Shown: piece by piece, positions 1 through 8,702 of the stretch
Position numbering within the stretch: position 1 is the stretch's first letter
Layout of the letters: every line of letters starts with the position of its first letter
Origin: Alphaproteobacteria bacterium
Lineage (GTDB): Bacteria; Pseudomonadota; Alphaproteobacteria; JAEULC01
DNA: 51,578 nucleotides
NCBI GenBank assembly: GCA_023150455.1
Contig: JAKLKW010000050.1
Location: forward strand, 1-51,578
Reading direction: 5' to 3'
Made by a program: the position numbers and the translations under genes
Notes under the pieces: generated by a model
Told to the model about the DNA's origin: nothing
Seen by the model: only the letters and a program-made list of their open reading frames with translations
Databases searched by the model: none

Positions 1-402
1 GTCGCGTATCGCCAGGAAGGCTGTGTCATCGGCCAGACCTGGGACGGCCCGATCAACAAGATGCGCGACGAGGGCGACGCGGTTCAGTATCTGGCGCCGA
101 AGGAGGGCGCGCTCGCCTGGTCCGACACGATCGCGCTGGCCAAGGGCGCCAAGAACATCGCCCAGGCCTACGAGTTCATGAGCTTCGCCATGAAGCCGGA
201 GAACGGCGGCCTGATGGCGGTCGAGACCGGCTATAACAGCATCGTCGTCGGCGCCGAGAAGCACACGACGCCCAACTACCAGCGCAACTTCGCCGACGCC
301 TATCCGGCGGACGCGGTCGAGAAGCTGTGGTTCCAGGGCGAGGAGAAGCCCTGGTTCATCGCCAAGCGCCAGGAGTTCGCCGCCAAGCTGCAGGCGGCCT
401 GA
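1..402 (+). CDS. Polyamine-type ABC transporter, substrate-binding protein (C-terminal part)
   Basis: The gene enters from the left edge, so only the last 133 residues are visible (the reading frame is open from base 1). The sequence has the C-terminal features of PotD/PotF-like periplasmic binding proteins: an open stretch ending in 'GALAWSDTIAL', a helix with 'AYEFMSFAMKPE', then 'ETGYNSIV', and a terminal 'WFIAKRQEFAAKL' helix. In this family the protein captures spermidine, putrescine or a related solute in the periplasm and passes it to the permease pair. The next three genes (ATPase and two permeases) complete the importer. A strong hairpin separates this gene from the ATPase, which is common where the binding protein is made in excess. 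The true substrate cannot be read from this fragment. Confidence 0.85.
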   Translation, partial: VAYRQEGCVIGQTWDGPINKMRDEGDAVQYLAPKEGALAWSDTIALAKGAKNIAQAYEFMSFAMKPENGGLMAVETGYNSIVVGAEKHTTPNYQRNFADAYPADAVEKLWFQGEEKPWFIAKRQEFAAKLQAA

Positions 403-420
403 CGCGAGCTTCGAACGGAC

Positions 421-449
421 GCGGCGCCCGGCGGCGAGCCGGGCGCCGC
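421..449 (+). terminator. Intercistronic hairpin between binding-protein and ATPase genes
   Basis: A perfect 12-bp inverted repeat (421-432 pairs with 438-449) encloses a 5-base loop. All stem pairs are G-C or C-G. It is followed only by a weak T-rich patch (about 451-458), so it may be a partial terminator or an mRNA-stabilising 3' hairpin rather than a full intrinsic terminator. Confidence 0.5.
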
Positions 450-555
450 GGTTCCTTTCGAGCGGCCGGTCCGGCGATTGCATGCGGTCGGGAACCGGCT
501 GGCCCGCCGCGTGACCAGGCGCTAGCATTCCCAAGACGACCGTCCCGGGGGCAGG

Positions 556-1680
556 ATGGCGAACGACCTCGAACTCATCGACGTACACAAGAAGTTCGGC
601 GACTTCGTCGCCGTGCACGGGGTCAGCGTGGCGATTCCGCAGGGGGAGTTCTTCAGCTTCCTCGGCCCCAGCGGCTGCGGCAAGACGACGATCCTGCGCA
701 TGATCTCGGGCTTCATCGATCCGACGTCCGGCGCGATCAAGCTCGCCGGGCGCGACCTCAACGGCATCGGGCCGAACAAGCGGCCGACGGCGCTGATCTT
801 CCAGAACCTGGCCCTGTTCCCGCTGATGAGCGTGGCCGACAACATCGGCTATGGGCTGATGGTGCGCGGCGTCTCGTCCGCGGAGCGGCGCAAGGTCGTC
901 GAGCGCATGCTCGAGTTGATCGCGCTCAGGGGCTACGGCGACAAGCGCATCGACGAGCTGTCGGGCGGTCAGAAGCAGCGCGTGGCGATCGCCCGCGCGC
1001 TGGCGGTCGAGCCCAAGGTGCTGCTGCTCGACGAGCCGCTCTCGGCGCTCGACCTCAAGCTGCGCCAGCACATGCGCCAGGAGCTGCGAGCGATCCAGCG
1101 CTCGACCGGCGTCACCTTCATCTACATCACGCACGACCAGGGCGAGGCGCTCGCCATGTCCGACCGTGTGGCGGTCATGTCGCAGGGGCGCATCGAGCAG
1201 GTCGGTCCCTCGGCCGAGGTCTACAACCAGCCGCAGACGGCCTTCGTCGCCTCGTTCGTCGGCGAGAACAACGCGATCGCCGGCAAGGTCGCCGCGTCGG
1301 AATACGGCTACGCCGTGCTCGACACGCCGTTCGGGCGGCTGCGCGCCGCCAATCCGCGCAACGTCGCGGCCGGCGAGGCGGCGCTGCTGTTTGTCAGGCC
1401 CGAGCGGGTGCGCCTGGCGGCGCCCGGCGCGAACGGCGCCGACAACGTGGTCGAGAGCCAGGTGCTGGACGGCGTGTTCGAGGGGCCGGTCGCCAACATC
1501 CTGCTGGCGAACGAGGGGCAGCAGCGCCCGATCACCGTGTCGCTCAGCAACGACGGCAACACGCCGCGCGTCGCGCGCGGCGAGCGGCGGCGCATCACCT
1601 TCTCGCCCGACGACGCCATCCTGCTGCCGCCGGCGTCCCGGCCGGTCGCGGAAGCGATGCCGGCGGAGGCGCGCGCATGA
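556..1680 (+). CDS. Polyamine-type ABC transporter ATP-binding protein (PotA-like)
   Basis: A 374-residue ATPase of the CUT1/PotA type. The nucleotide-binding domain (about residues 1-240) shows Walker A 'GPSGCGKTT', Q-loop 'IFQNLALFP', signature 'LSGGQKQRVAIARAL', Walker B 'VLLLDEP' and the switch histidine in 'YITHDQGEAL'. The C-terminal part (about 245-374) is the OB-fold/TOBE regulatory domain typical of PotA. The ATG is preceded by a GGGGGCAGG ribosome-binding stretch. The stop overlaps the start of the next gene as ATGA, which indicates translational coupling in one importer operon. It would power the two permeases downstream. The family is clear; spermidine/putrescine specificity is inferred. 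Confidence 0.93.
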   Translation: MANDLELIDVHKKFGDFVAVHGVSVAIPQGEFFSFLGPSGCGKTTILRMISGFIDPTSGAIKLAGRDLNGIGPNKRPTALIFQNLALFPLMSVADNIGYGLMVRGVSSAERRKVVERMLELIALRGYGDKRIDELSGGQKQRVAIARALAVEPKVLLLDEPLSALDLKLRQHMRQELRAIQRSTGVTFIYITHDQGEALAMSDRVAVMSQGRIEQVGPSAEVYNQPQTAFVASFVGENNAIAGKVAASEYGYAVLDTPFGRLRAANPRNVAAGEAALLFVRPERVRLAAPGANGADNVVESQVLDGVFEGPVANILLANEGQQRPITVSLSNDGNTPRVARGERRRITFSPDDAILLPPASRPVAEAMPAEARA

Positions 1681-2561
1681 CCGAGGCGCTGCAACGCTTC
1701 GGCTACGCCGGGGTCGGCGCCATCCTGTTCGGCGTGCTGTTCTGGGGCGCGCTTCTGATCGTCGCGCCGATGCTCCTGATGGTCGATCTGGCGTTCCGCC
1801 CTTATCTGCCCAATCCCAAGGATGTCGGCGGGCCGCTCGACGTCTACACGATCCAGAACTTCGCCAAGGTCTTCCTCGACCCGCTCAACGTCTGGGTGTT
1901 CTGGAAGACCATCTACGCCAGCATCCTGGTCACCGTCGTCTCGCTGCTGATCGGCTATCCGCTGTCCTACATCCTGGTGCGCGCGGGGCGGTCGGCCTGG
2001 ATCGGCATCCTGATGATCGGGCTCTTGATCCCGTTCTGGGTGAACGAGATCCTGCGCACCTTCGCCTGGCAGCTGCTGCTGGCGCGCTACGGCTTCATCA
2101 ACACGGTGCTGATGGGGCTCGGGCTGATCGACGACCCGATCCAGTTCACCAACACCGATTTCGGCGTCCAGGTCGGGCTGGTCTACGCCTACATCCTGTT
2201 CATGATCTTCCCGCTCTACAGCACGATGGAGAGCCTGGACCCGAACCAGGTCGACGCCGCGCGCGATCTCGGCGCGCCGTTCTGGCGCATCCACTGGGAC
2301 ATCGTCGTCCCGCATTCCAAGCCAGGCATCGCGTCGGGCTGCATCGTGACCTTCATGCTGTCGGCCGGCTCCTATGTCGTGCCCGAGCTGCTCGGCGGCA
2401 CGCGCTCGATCTGGTTCACCAAGCTGATCTACCTGCAGTTCGACGCCATCAACTGGAACCTGGGCTCGGCCTACGGCTTCACGCTGGTGTCGCTGTGCCT
2501 GGTGTTCATCCTGCTGGTGATGGCGATGTTCCGCGTCAGCCTCAAGGACATCGCGCGGTGA
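1677..2561 (+). CDS. Polyamine-type ABC transporter permease 1 (PotB-like)
   Basis: A 294-residue inner-membrane permease with about six hydrophobic segments. The cytoplasmic EAA-type coupling loop reads 'AARDLGAPFWRIHWDIVVP' (around residue 200), which contacts the ATPase. The start ATG lies inside the ATPase stop (ATGA), so the reading frame is fixed by overlap, and the end overlaps the next gene as GTGA. It should form the membrane channel with the second permease. The topology and the loop fit PotB/PotH of spermidine/putrescine importers. Confidence 0.92.
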   Translation: MTEALQRFGYAGVGAILFGVLFWGALLIVAPMLLMVDLAFRPYLPNPKDVGGPLDVYTIQNFAKVFLDPLNVWVFWKTIYASILVTVVSLLIGYPLSYILVRAGRSAWIGILMIGLLIPFWVNEILRTFAWQLLLARYGFINTVLMGLGLIDDPIQFTNTDFGVQVGLVYAYILFMIFPLYSTMESLDPNQVDAARDLGAPFWRIHWDIVVPHSKPGIASGCIVTFMLSAGSYVVPELLGGTRSIWFTKLIYLQFDAINWNLGSAYGFTLVSLCLVFILLVMAMFRVSLKDIAR

Positions 2562-3460
2562 CCTCGACCGTCCTCGTCTCCGCCGACGCGGCCAGCCGGC
2601 CGTGGCTGACCTCCGACCAGGTGATGCGCATCTCGGTCGGGGTCTATCTCACGGCCTTCTTCCTCTACATGTTCCTGCCGCTCGTCTACATGATGCTGGT
2701 GACGTTCAACGACAGCCGCATCCCGACCTTGACGCCGTGGAAGGGCTTCACGCTGCGCTGGTTCCAGGAGATGTGGGCCGACGAGCGCATGTGGAACTCG
2801 GTGATCAAGAGCTTCATCATCGGCTTCTGGGTGATCGTGCTGTCCGTGCCGCTGGGGCTGGCCGGCGCGCTGTTCATGACGCGCATGCGCGTGCTCGGTC
2901 AGTCGTTCGTCTATGCCGTGCTGGTGTCGCCCGTGCTGATGCCGGGCATCATCATCGGCCTGTCGACGCTGGTGTTCTGGGACACGCAGTTCCGCATCGG
3001 CGGACGCTGGGAGCTGTCGGTCCTGGGGCAGACCAGCTTCATCGCCGCCTACTGCATGCTGATCTTCATGGCGCGGCTGACGCGCTTCGACCGCACGCTG
3101 GAGGAGGCCGCCCTCGACCTCGGCGCCACGCCGTTCCAGGCCTTCCGCACCATCATGGTGCCCTATATGCGGCCGGCCATCCTGTCGGCCTCGGTGCTGG
3201 CGTTCCTGCAGTCGTTCGAGAACTTCAACACGACGCTGTTCACCATCGGCAACGACATCACGCTGACCATGTTCATCGCCGGCAAGATCCGCGCCGGCAC
3301 GACGCCGGCCTTGAACGCGCTCGCCTTCGTCATGGTCGCCTTCACCATCGCCGCCGGCATCGTCTACGAGATCTTGCGCCGGCGCGAGGCCGCGCGCACG
3401 GAAGCCCGGGCGCGCGCCGCGCGCCAGGCCGAGCTGGCGGCCGAAGCGGGCGCGGGCTGA
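2558..3460 (+). CDS. Polyamine-type ABC transporter permease 2 (PotC-like)
   Basis: A 300-residue inner-membrane permease with about six membrane spans and the EAA loop 'AALDLGATPFQAFRTIMVP'. I chose the GTG at 2558 because it overlaps the preceding stop (GTGA); an in-frame ATG at 2624 would lose 22 residues that precede the first span. The C-terminus is a charged Arg/Ala-rich tail. It is the PotC/PotI partner and the last gene of the importer operon, which ends 36 bases before the convergent gene's stop. Confidence 0.9.
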   Translation: MTSTVLVSADAASRPWLTSDQVMRISVGVYLTAFFLYMFLPLVYMMLVTFNDSRIPTLTPWKGFTLRWFQEMWADERMWNSVIKSFIIGFWVIVLSVPLGLAGALFMTRMRVLGQSFVYAVLVSPVLMPGIIIGLSTLVFWDTQFRIGGRWELSVLGQTSFIAAYCMLIFMARLTRFDRTLEEAALDLGATPFQAFRTIMVPYMRPAILSASVLAFLQSFENFNTTLFTIGNDITLTMFIAGKIRAGTTPALNALAFVMVAFTIAAGIVYEILRRREAARTEARARAARQAELAAEAGAG

Positions 3461-3461
3461 G

Positions 3462-3500
3462 GCGCCCCGTCAGCGCGCCCCGTCAGCGCGCCCCGTCAGC
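3462..3500. repeat. 13-bp tandem repeat, three copies
   Basis: The unit GCGCCCCGTCAGC occurs three times in a row between the convergent stops of the permease and the ThDP enzyme. The last copy contains the stop codon of the minus-strand gene, and each extra copy carries the same TCA, so expansion does not alter the protein. It looks like replication slippage. Confidence 0.8.
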
Positions 3501-5217
3501 GCGCCACGATCGGCGCGCCCGTCCGCGTCGCCTCGGCCAGCGCCGCGAGGGTCGTGCGCGAGGAGATCGCCTCGGGATCGAGCCTGAGCTCGAGCACCGT
3601 GGTGGTCCGGGCCGCGAGCGCGCGCCGGAACGCCGGCAGGAACTGCTCCGTCCGCTCGATCACCTCGCCCTCGCCGCCGAACAGGCGTCCGTAGTCGGCG
3701 AAGCTGGGGTTCCACAGCTCGGTGCCCGGGTAGCGCCCGGGGAAGGTGCGCGCCTGGTGCATGCGGATCGTGCCGTAGGCGCCGTTGGTGACGCACAAGA
3801 CGACGATCGGCGCGCCGTATTGCCGCGCGGTCGCCAGCTCGTGCGCGCTCATCAGGAAGCCGCCGTCGCCGACCCAGGCGACCACCGGGCGCTGCGGCTC
3901 GGCCAGCTTCGCCGCCAGCGCGGCCGGGATCGCGTAGCCCATCGTGCCGTTGGTGGGACCCAGGAACCCGCGGTAGCGGCGCACGCGATGGAAGCGCTGC
4001 ACCCAGCCGCCGAAATTGCCGGAGTCGGTCGTGACGACCGCTTCCGCCGGCAGCGCGTCGCGGAACTGGCGCACGACCTGGCCGAGGTCGAGCGTGCCGG
4101 GGCAGGGGCCGGGCTCCTGGTTGGCTTCGAAATCGGCGCGCGCCTGGCGCGTCCAGTCGTCCCACGGGCGGCGCACGGGCGGCGGCAGCGCGCGCGCGGC
4201 CGCGGCGAACGCCGCCATGCCCGAGGCGATCAGCAGCTCGCCCTGGTAGACGCGGCCCAGCTCGTCGGCGTCGGCGTGGACATGGACCAGCAGCTGGCGC
4301 GGCTTGGGCGGCACGACCAGCGTGTAGTTCTGTGTCGGGAACTCGCCGAGCCGCGCGCCGATCGCCAGCAGCACGTCGCAATCCTCGCGGATGCGCTTGC
4401 TCAAGCCCGGCGATGCGCCGCCGGCGCTGCAATCGCCGGCGTAGTTCGGATGGTCGTTGTCGAGCAGGTCGAGGCGGCGATATGAGGCCGCGGCCGGCAG
4501 GTTGAAGGCCTCGAGGAAGGCGCGGATGTCCGCAACGGCGGTCTCGCTCCAGCCGCCGCCGCCCAGGATCGCCATCGGACGCCGGGCCGTGCCGAGGATC
4601 TGCCGCAGCTGCTCCATCTGTGCCGGCGCCGGCGCCGGGCGCACCACCTGATACCGCGCCACGTCCTCCACATCGCTGCGGTCCATCAGCATGTCCTCGG
4701 GCAGGCCCAGCACGACCGGGCCCGGACGCCCGGCGCAGGCGACATGGAAGGCGCGGCTGACCAGCTCGGGGATGCGCGACGCATCGTCGATCTCGGCCGC
4801 CCACTTCGCGGTGTGGCCGAACATCGTCCGGATGTCCATTTCCTGCAGCGCCTCGCGGTCCCGCGTGCCGCGCTCGATCTGCCCGACGAACAGCACCAGC
4901 GGCGTCGAGTCGTGGAACGCGGTATGCACGCCGACCATCGCATGCGACGCGCCGGGCCCGCGCGTGACGAAGCACACGCCCGGGCGGCCGGTCAGCTTGC
5001 CGTGCGCCTCGGCCATCTGGCAGGCGGTCGCCTCGTGCCGGCAGGTCACCAGCCTCAGCCGGCCGCTCACGTCATGCATGGCGTCGAGCGCGGCGAGGAA
5101 GCTCTCGCCCGGCACGTGGAAGGCCATGTCGGCGCCGTGGATCAGCAGCTGGTCGACCAGGATCTTGCCGCCGTGCCGCAGATTGCTCGCCGGAGAGGTG
5201 CTGTGGGCTGCGGTCAT
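3496..5217 (-). CDS. ThDP-dependent enzyme, acetolactate-synthase-like large subunit
   Basis: A 573-residue member of the acetolactate synthase / benzoylformate decarboxylase superfamily. The N-terminal PYR domain has the catalytic-type glutamate in 'CRHEATACQMAEAHG' (E62) and 'VTRGPGASHA'. A central domain follows, and the C-terminal PP domain carries the ThDP/Mg motif beginning 'GDGGF' and ending 'TNGAYGTI' (about residues 447-475). I start at the ATG at 5217; an in-frame start 13 codons upstream (5256) is possible but adds an uninformative leader. There is no neighbouring ilvN-type regulatory subunit, so a catabolic or decarboxylase role is as likely as branched-chain amino acid synthesis. 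The substrate cannot be assigned. Confidence 0.88.
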   Translation of the reverse strand: MTAAHSTSPASNLRHGGKILVDQLLIHGADMAFHVPGESFLAALDAMHDVSGRLRLVTCRHEATACQMAEAHGKLTGRPGVCFVTRGPGASHAMVGVHTAFHDSTPLVLFVGQIERGTRDREALQEMDIRTMFGHTAKWAAEIDDASRIPELVSRAFHVACAGRPGPVVLGLPEDMLMDRSDVEDVARYQVVRPAPAPAQMEQLRQILGTARRPMAILGGGGWSETAVADIRAFLEAFNLPAAASYRRLDLLDNDHPNYAGDCSAGGASPGLSKRIREDCDVLLAIGARLGEFPTQNYTLVVPPKPRQLLVHVHADADELGRVYQGELLIASGMAAFAAAARALPPPVRRPWDDWTRQARADFEANQEPGPCPGTLDLGQVVRQFRDALPAEAVVTTDSGNFGGWVQRFHRVRRYRGFLGPTNGTMGYAIPAALAAKLAEPQRPVVAWVGDGGFLMSAHELATARQYGAPIVVLCVTNGAYGTIRMHQARTFPGRYPGTELWNPSFADYGRLFGGEGEVIERTEQFLPAFRRALAARTTTVLELRLDPEAISSRTTLAALAEATRTGAPIVAR

Positions 5218-5304
5218 GGCATCGATGTCCTTGGGCGGCGCGTCGGTTGGGCGCACCTTATCGCGCCCGGCGCGTACCGCGCCAGCTTGCGGCCGGCCGG
5301 CCGG

Positions 5305-5727
5305 CTATTCCTCGGGCGGCAGCGCCTTGCGCCTTGCGGCCTCGAGGTCCTGGTCGGTGTAGCGGATGGCGCCGCCCTGGCGCTCGGGCCCGCCGGGCTC
5401 GGCGTTCAGCGTCGCGACCAGCGCGAGCCCGTCGCCGGCCAGCTCGACGCGCTTGTTCGCGCGCACCGCCAGCGGGATGCGCTGCGCCTTGCAGAACAGG
5501 ACGACCGCGCCGAGCAGCTGGTCCTGGTCGTAGTCGAATACCTGCCTGGGCGCGCCGTCGCCGTCGGCGAGCGCCAGCGTGGCGCTCGGGCCGCCGGGGC
5601 CGCCGCTCAACCGCACGCCCGGCACGGCATCGGGCGGTATCTTCTCGCCGCGCGCGTGCTGGTACAGGGTCAGGGCGACGTGCAGCTCGTCCCGGCTGAA
5701 CAGATAGTAGTGGACTTCCTTGGGCAT
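5305..5727 (-). CDS. Conserved hypothetical protein, 140 residues
   Basis: I do not recognise the family. The protein begins 'MPKEVHYYLFSRDEL', is soluble and rather acidic, has no signal peptide or membrane span, and ends in a charged helix 'DLEAARRKALPPEE'. The start at 5727 gives a natural N-terminus; the frame stays open further upstream but the added residues are low-complexity and overlap the thrC leader. It lies head to tail with the ThDP gene (87 bases apart) and may share its transcript. A perfect TATAAT-like block lies 35 bases upstream. Confidence 0.6.
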   Translation of the reverse strand: MPKEVHYYLFSRDELHVALTLYQHARGEKIPPDAVPGVRLSGGPGGPSATLALADGDGAPRQVFDYDQDQLLGAVVLFCKAQRIPLAVRANKRVELAGDGLALVATLNAEPGGPERQGGAIRYTDQDLEAARRKALPPEE

Positions 5728-5761
5728 GGGCGCCGCCGGCCATCCTGCATCTGCGCCGCCA

Positions 5762-5769
5762 ATTATAAT
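5762..5769 (-). promoter_or_regulatory. Candidate -10 element (ATTATAAT)
   Basis: An 8-base AT-only palindrome in a GC-rich context contains TATAAT on both strands. It is well placed for the minus-strand gene starting at 5727. No convincing -35 accompanies it (TGCCCG at a 17-base spacing). Confidence 0.35.
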
Positions 5770-5816
5770 CAGAGGCATTCGCGCCGGGCATGCCGATGCT
5801 GCAGTCCTCGCATGAT

Positions 5817-5843
5817 TTGGAGCAGGCCGGGTCGTCCTATAGT
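5817..5843 (+). promoter_or_regulatory. Candidate thrC promoter
   Basis: TTGGAG (5817-5822) and TATAGT (5838-5843) are separated by 15 bases, shorter than the ideal 17. It is the best sigma-70-like pair ahead of thrC and would place the hairpin at 5863-5896 in the leader RNA. Confidence 0.3.
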
Positions 5844-5862
5844 GGCTTTGCCGGCCCGGTCC

Positions 5863-5896
5863 CTGCAACCGCGGGTCGCAGGGCCCGCGGTTGCAG
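5863..5896 (+). other. Leader hairpin upstream of thrC
   Basis: A perfect 13-bp stem (5863-5875 with 5884-5896) closes an 8-base loop, 53 bases before the thrC start. There is no T-tract, so it is not a classical terminator. It may affect mRNA stability or translation, or mark a Rho-dependent or protein-binding site. Confidence 0.5.
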
Positions 5897-5948
5897 CCCG
5901 GCGGCGTCGGCCGGTACTGTAGCAACGGGCATCCCAAGGTACACCTCC

Positions 5949-7367
5949 GTGCAGTACATCAGCACCCGGGGCGCGGCTCCGGTCCTGGCCTTCGACGACG
6001 CGCTGCTGGCGGGCCTCGCCCGCGACGGCGGGCTTTACGTGCCGCAGTCCTGGCCGCGCTTCGCGCCCGGGGACTGGCGCGCCATGCGCGGGCTGCCCTA
6101 TGCCGAGCTGGTCGCGCGGGTGATCCGGCCCTTCGTCGGCGGCGCGATCGACGAGGCGACGCTCGCGCAACTGGCGCACGCGGCCTATGCCGGCTTCGAC
6201 CATCGCGCCGTGGCGCCGCTGAAGCAGCTCGACGCCAATCTGTGGCTGATGGAGCTGTTCCACGGTCCGACGCTCGCCTTCAAGGACTTCGCGCTGCAGC
6301 TTCTCGGCCGCCTGTTCGACCACGTGCTGGCCGCGCGCGGCACGCACGCCACCATCGTCGGCGCGACCTCGGGCGATACCGGCTCGGCCGCGATCGAGGC
6401 CTGCCGCGACCGCGACTGCCTCGACATCTTCATGCTGCATCCGCACGGGCGCGTGTCCGAGGTGCAGCGCCGGCAGATGACCACGGTCGTGTCGGCCAAC
6501 GTGCACAACATCGCCATCGACGGCAGCTTCGACGACTGCCAGGACCTGGTGAAGGGCCTGTTCAACGACCACGCCTTCCGCGACCGCGTCGGCCTGTCGG
6601 CGGTCAACTCGATCAACTGGGCGCGCATCGTGGCGCAGATCGCCTACTACGCCCATGCCGCGCTGGCGCTGGGCGCGCCCGAGCGCCCGGTCGGCTTCGC
6701 GGTGCCGACCGGCAACTTCGGCAACGTCTATTCCGCCTATGCCGCGCGCGCCATCGGCCTGCCGGTCGACCTTCTGATCGTCGGGTCGAACAGCAACGAC
6801 ATCCTGACCCGCTTCTTCCAGTCGGGCGAGATGAGGATCGGCACGGTCACGCCGACCTTGAGCCCGAGCATGGACATCCAGGTCTCGAGCAACGCCGAGC
6901 GCCTCCTGTTCGATCTCTACGACCGCGACGGCGCCGCGCTCGCCGCGGCCATGCGCGGCTTCCGCGCCGACGGCCGCCTCGACGTCGGCGAGGCGCGGCT
7001 CAAGCGCGCGCGCACGCTGTTCGCGGCGGCGCGCCTCGACGACGCCGAGACCAAGGCGGTGATCGCCGAGGAATGCCGCGCGACCGGCGAGATCGTCGAT
7101 CCGCACAGCGCCATCGGGCTCGCCGCCGCGCGCAGGGTCGAGCGCCCGCGCGACCTGCCGGTCGTCGCGCTGGCGACGGCGCACCCGGCCAAGTTCCCCG
7201 ATGCGGTCGAGGCCGCGATCGGCCGCCGCCCGGCGCTGCCGGCGCGCCTTCAGGACCTGATGGCGCGCGAGGAGCGCTGCATGCACCTGCCGAACGACCT
7301 TGCCATCGTGCGCGAGTTCATCCTCGCGCGCGCCACGGCGCGCGACGGCAAGCGGACGGCGGCATGA
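5949..7367 (+). CDS. thrC: Threonine synthase
   Basis: A 472-residue PLP enzyme that converts O-phosphohomoserine to threonine in the cytoplasm. The N-terminal 'YISTRG' and 'RDGGLYVP' motifs are diagnostic. The PLP lysine is K112 in 'GPTLAFKDFALQ', the phosphate-binding region is 'GATSGDTGSAA', and 'VPTGNFGNVYSAY' and 'SSNAERLLFDL' follow. I chose the GTG at 5949 because the protein then begins at the conserved 'QYISTRG'; upstream in-frame starts add a low-complexity leader. AAGG lies about 8 bases upstream. The stop overlaps the next start as ATGA, so it is coupled to the M16 peptidase, a linkage common in alphaproteobacteria. Confidence 0.95.
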   Translation: MQYISTRGAAPVLAFDDALLAGLARDGGLYVPQSWPRFAPGDWRAMRGLPYAELVARVIRPFVGGAIDEATLAQLAHAAYAGFDHRAVAPLKQLDANLWLMELFHGPTLAFKDFALQLLGRLFDHVLAARGTHATIVGATSGDTGSAAIEACRDRDCLDIFMLHPHGRVSEVQRRQMTTVVSANVHNIAIDGSFDDCQDLVKGLFNDHAFRDRVGLSAVNSINWARIVAQIAYYAHAALALGAPERPVGFAVPTGNFGNVYSAYAARAIGLPVDLLIVGSNSNDILTRFFQSGEMRIGTVTPTLSPSMDIQVSSNAERLLFDLYDRDGAALAAAMRGFRADGRLDVGEARLKRARTLFAAARLDDAETKAVIAEECRATGEIVDPHSAIGLAAARRVERPRDLPVVALATAHPAKFPDAVEAAIGRRPALPARLQDLMAREERCMHLPNDLAIVREFILARATARDGKRTAA

Positions 7368-8620
7368 GCATCCGCATCACCACGCTCAAGAACGGGCTGC
7401 GCGTCGCCACCGACCGCATCGCCACGGTCGAATCGGCGACCGTCGGCGTGTGGTGCGACGTCGGCACGCGCGACGAGCAGGCCAAGGTCAACGGCGTCGC
7501 GCACCTGCTCGAGCACATGGTGTTCAAGGGCACGCGCCGGCGCAACGCCGCCCGCATCGCCGAGGAGATCGAGGCGGTCGGCGGCCACATGAACGCCTAT
7601 ACCGCGCGCGAGCAGACCGCCTACTACGCGCGCGTGCTGAAGGACGACGTGGCGCTGGCCGTCGACCTGATCGCCGACATCCTGCAGCATTCGGTGTTCG
7701 ACCCCGACGAGCTCAGGCGCGAGCGCGCCGTGGTGCTGCAAGAGATCGGCCAGGCCAACGACACGCCCGACGACATCGTGTTCGACCACTTCCAGGCCGC
7801 GGCCTATCCCGACCAGGGCGTCGGCCGCCCGGTGCTGGGCCGCGCCACGGTGGTCAGGCGCATGCAGCGCGCCTCGGTCAAGGAGTTCATGGCGCGGCAC
7901 TATGCGCCGCAGCGCCTGGTGCTGGCCGCGGCCGGCAACGTCGACCACGACAAGCTGGTGCGCCTGGCCGAGCGCAAGTTCGACGCGCTGCCGCCGCCGA
8001 CCAACCAGGCGCGCGAGCCCGCTTGCTACCAGGGCGGCGAGTATCGCGAGAAGCGCGCGCTCGACCAGATCCACCTGGTGCTGGGCTTCGCCGGCGTCGG
8101 GCACCACGACCCCGACTTCTATCCGCTGCAGGTGATGTCGACGCTGTTGGGCGGCGGCATGTCCTCGCGGCTGTTCCAGGAGGTGCGCGAGCGGCGCGGG
8201 CTCGCCTACAGCATCTACTCGTTCACCGGGTCGCTGCGCGACGGCGGCCTGTTCGGCGTCTACGCCGGTACCGGCGACAAGCAGGTAAGCGAGCTGATCC
8301 CGGTCGTGGCCGAGGAGCTGATCAAGGTGACGGCCAAGGTCGACGACGACGAGGTGGCGCGCGCGCGTGCCCAGCTCAAGGCGGGAACGCTGATGGCGCT
8401 CGAGAGCACCTCCTCGCGCTGCGAGCAGCTGGCGCAGCAGATGCTGGTCTTCGGTCGCCCGATCCCGACGGCCGAGATCGTGCGCCGCATCGACAGCGTC
8501 AAGGCCGACGCGGTCAGGCGCGTCACGCGCCGCCTGCTGGCCTCGCCGCTCACCTTCGCCGCGATCGGGCCGGTCGCGCGCGTCGAGCCGTACCAGCGGA
8601 TCGCGGCCCGGCTCAACTGA
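7364..8620 (+). CDS. M16 family zinc peptidase (processing-protease-like)
   Basis: A 418-residue single-unit member of the pitrilysin / mitochondrial processing peptidase family. The inverted zinc motif HxxEH is H47-LL-E50-H51 in 'VAHLLEHMVFKGT', with the distal glutamate in 'RERAVVLQEI' (about residue 127). The C-terminal half has the usual glycine-rich loop 'LLGGGMSSRLFQEVRE' and 'RGLAYSIYSF'. It has no signal peptide, so a cytoplasmic peptide-degrading role is likely. ATGA overlap with thrC fixes the start. GGAGG directly after its stop leads into the next gene. Confidence 0.93.
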   Translation: MSIRITTLKNGLRVATDRIATVESATVGVWCDVGTRDEQAKVNGVAHLLEHMVFKGTRRRNAARIAEEIEAVGGHMNAYTAREQTAYYARVLKDDVALAVDLIADILQHSVFDPDELRRERAVVLQEIGQANDTPDDIVFDHFQAAAYPDQGVGRPVLGRATVVRRMQRASVKEFMARHYAPQRLVLAAAGNVDHDKLVRLAERKFDALPPPTNQAREPACYQGGEYREKRALDQIHLVLGFAGVGHHDPDFYPLQVMSTLLGGGMSSRLFQEVRERRGLAYSIYSFTGSLRDGGLFGVYAGTGDKQVSELIPVVAEELIKVTAKVDDDEVARARAQLKAGTLMALESTSSRCEQLAQQMLVFGRPIPTAEIVRRIDSVKADAVRRVTRRLLASPLTFAAIGPVARVEPYQRIAARLN

Positions 8621-8702
8621 ACGGAGGCGTCCCCTGTCCGGCTCGCTCGCCCTCACCTCGCTCTTCGCGCGCGCCTTCGGCCAGGCCCAGGCGCCGGCGG
8701 CG

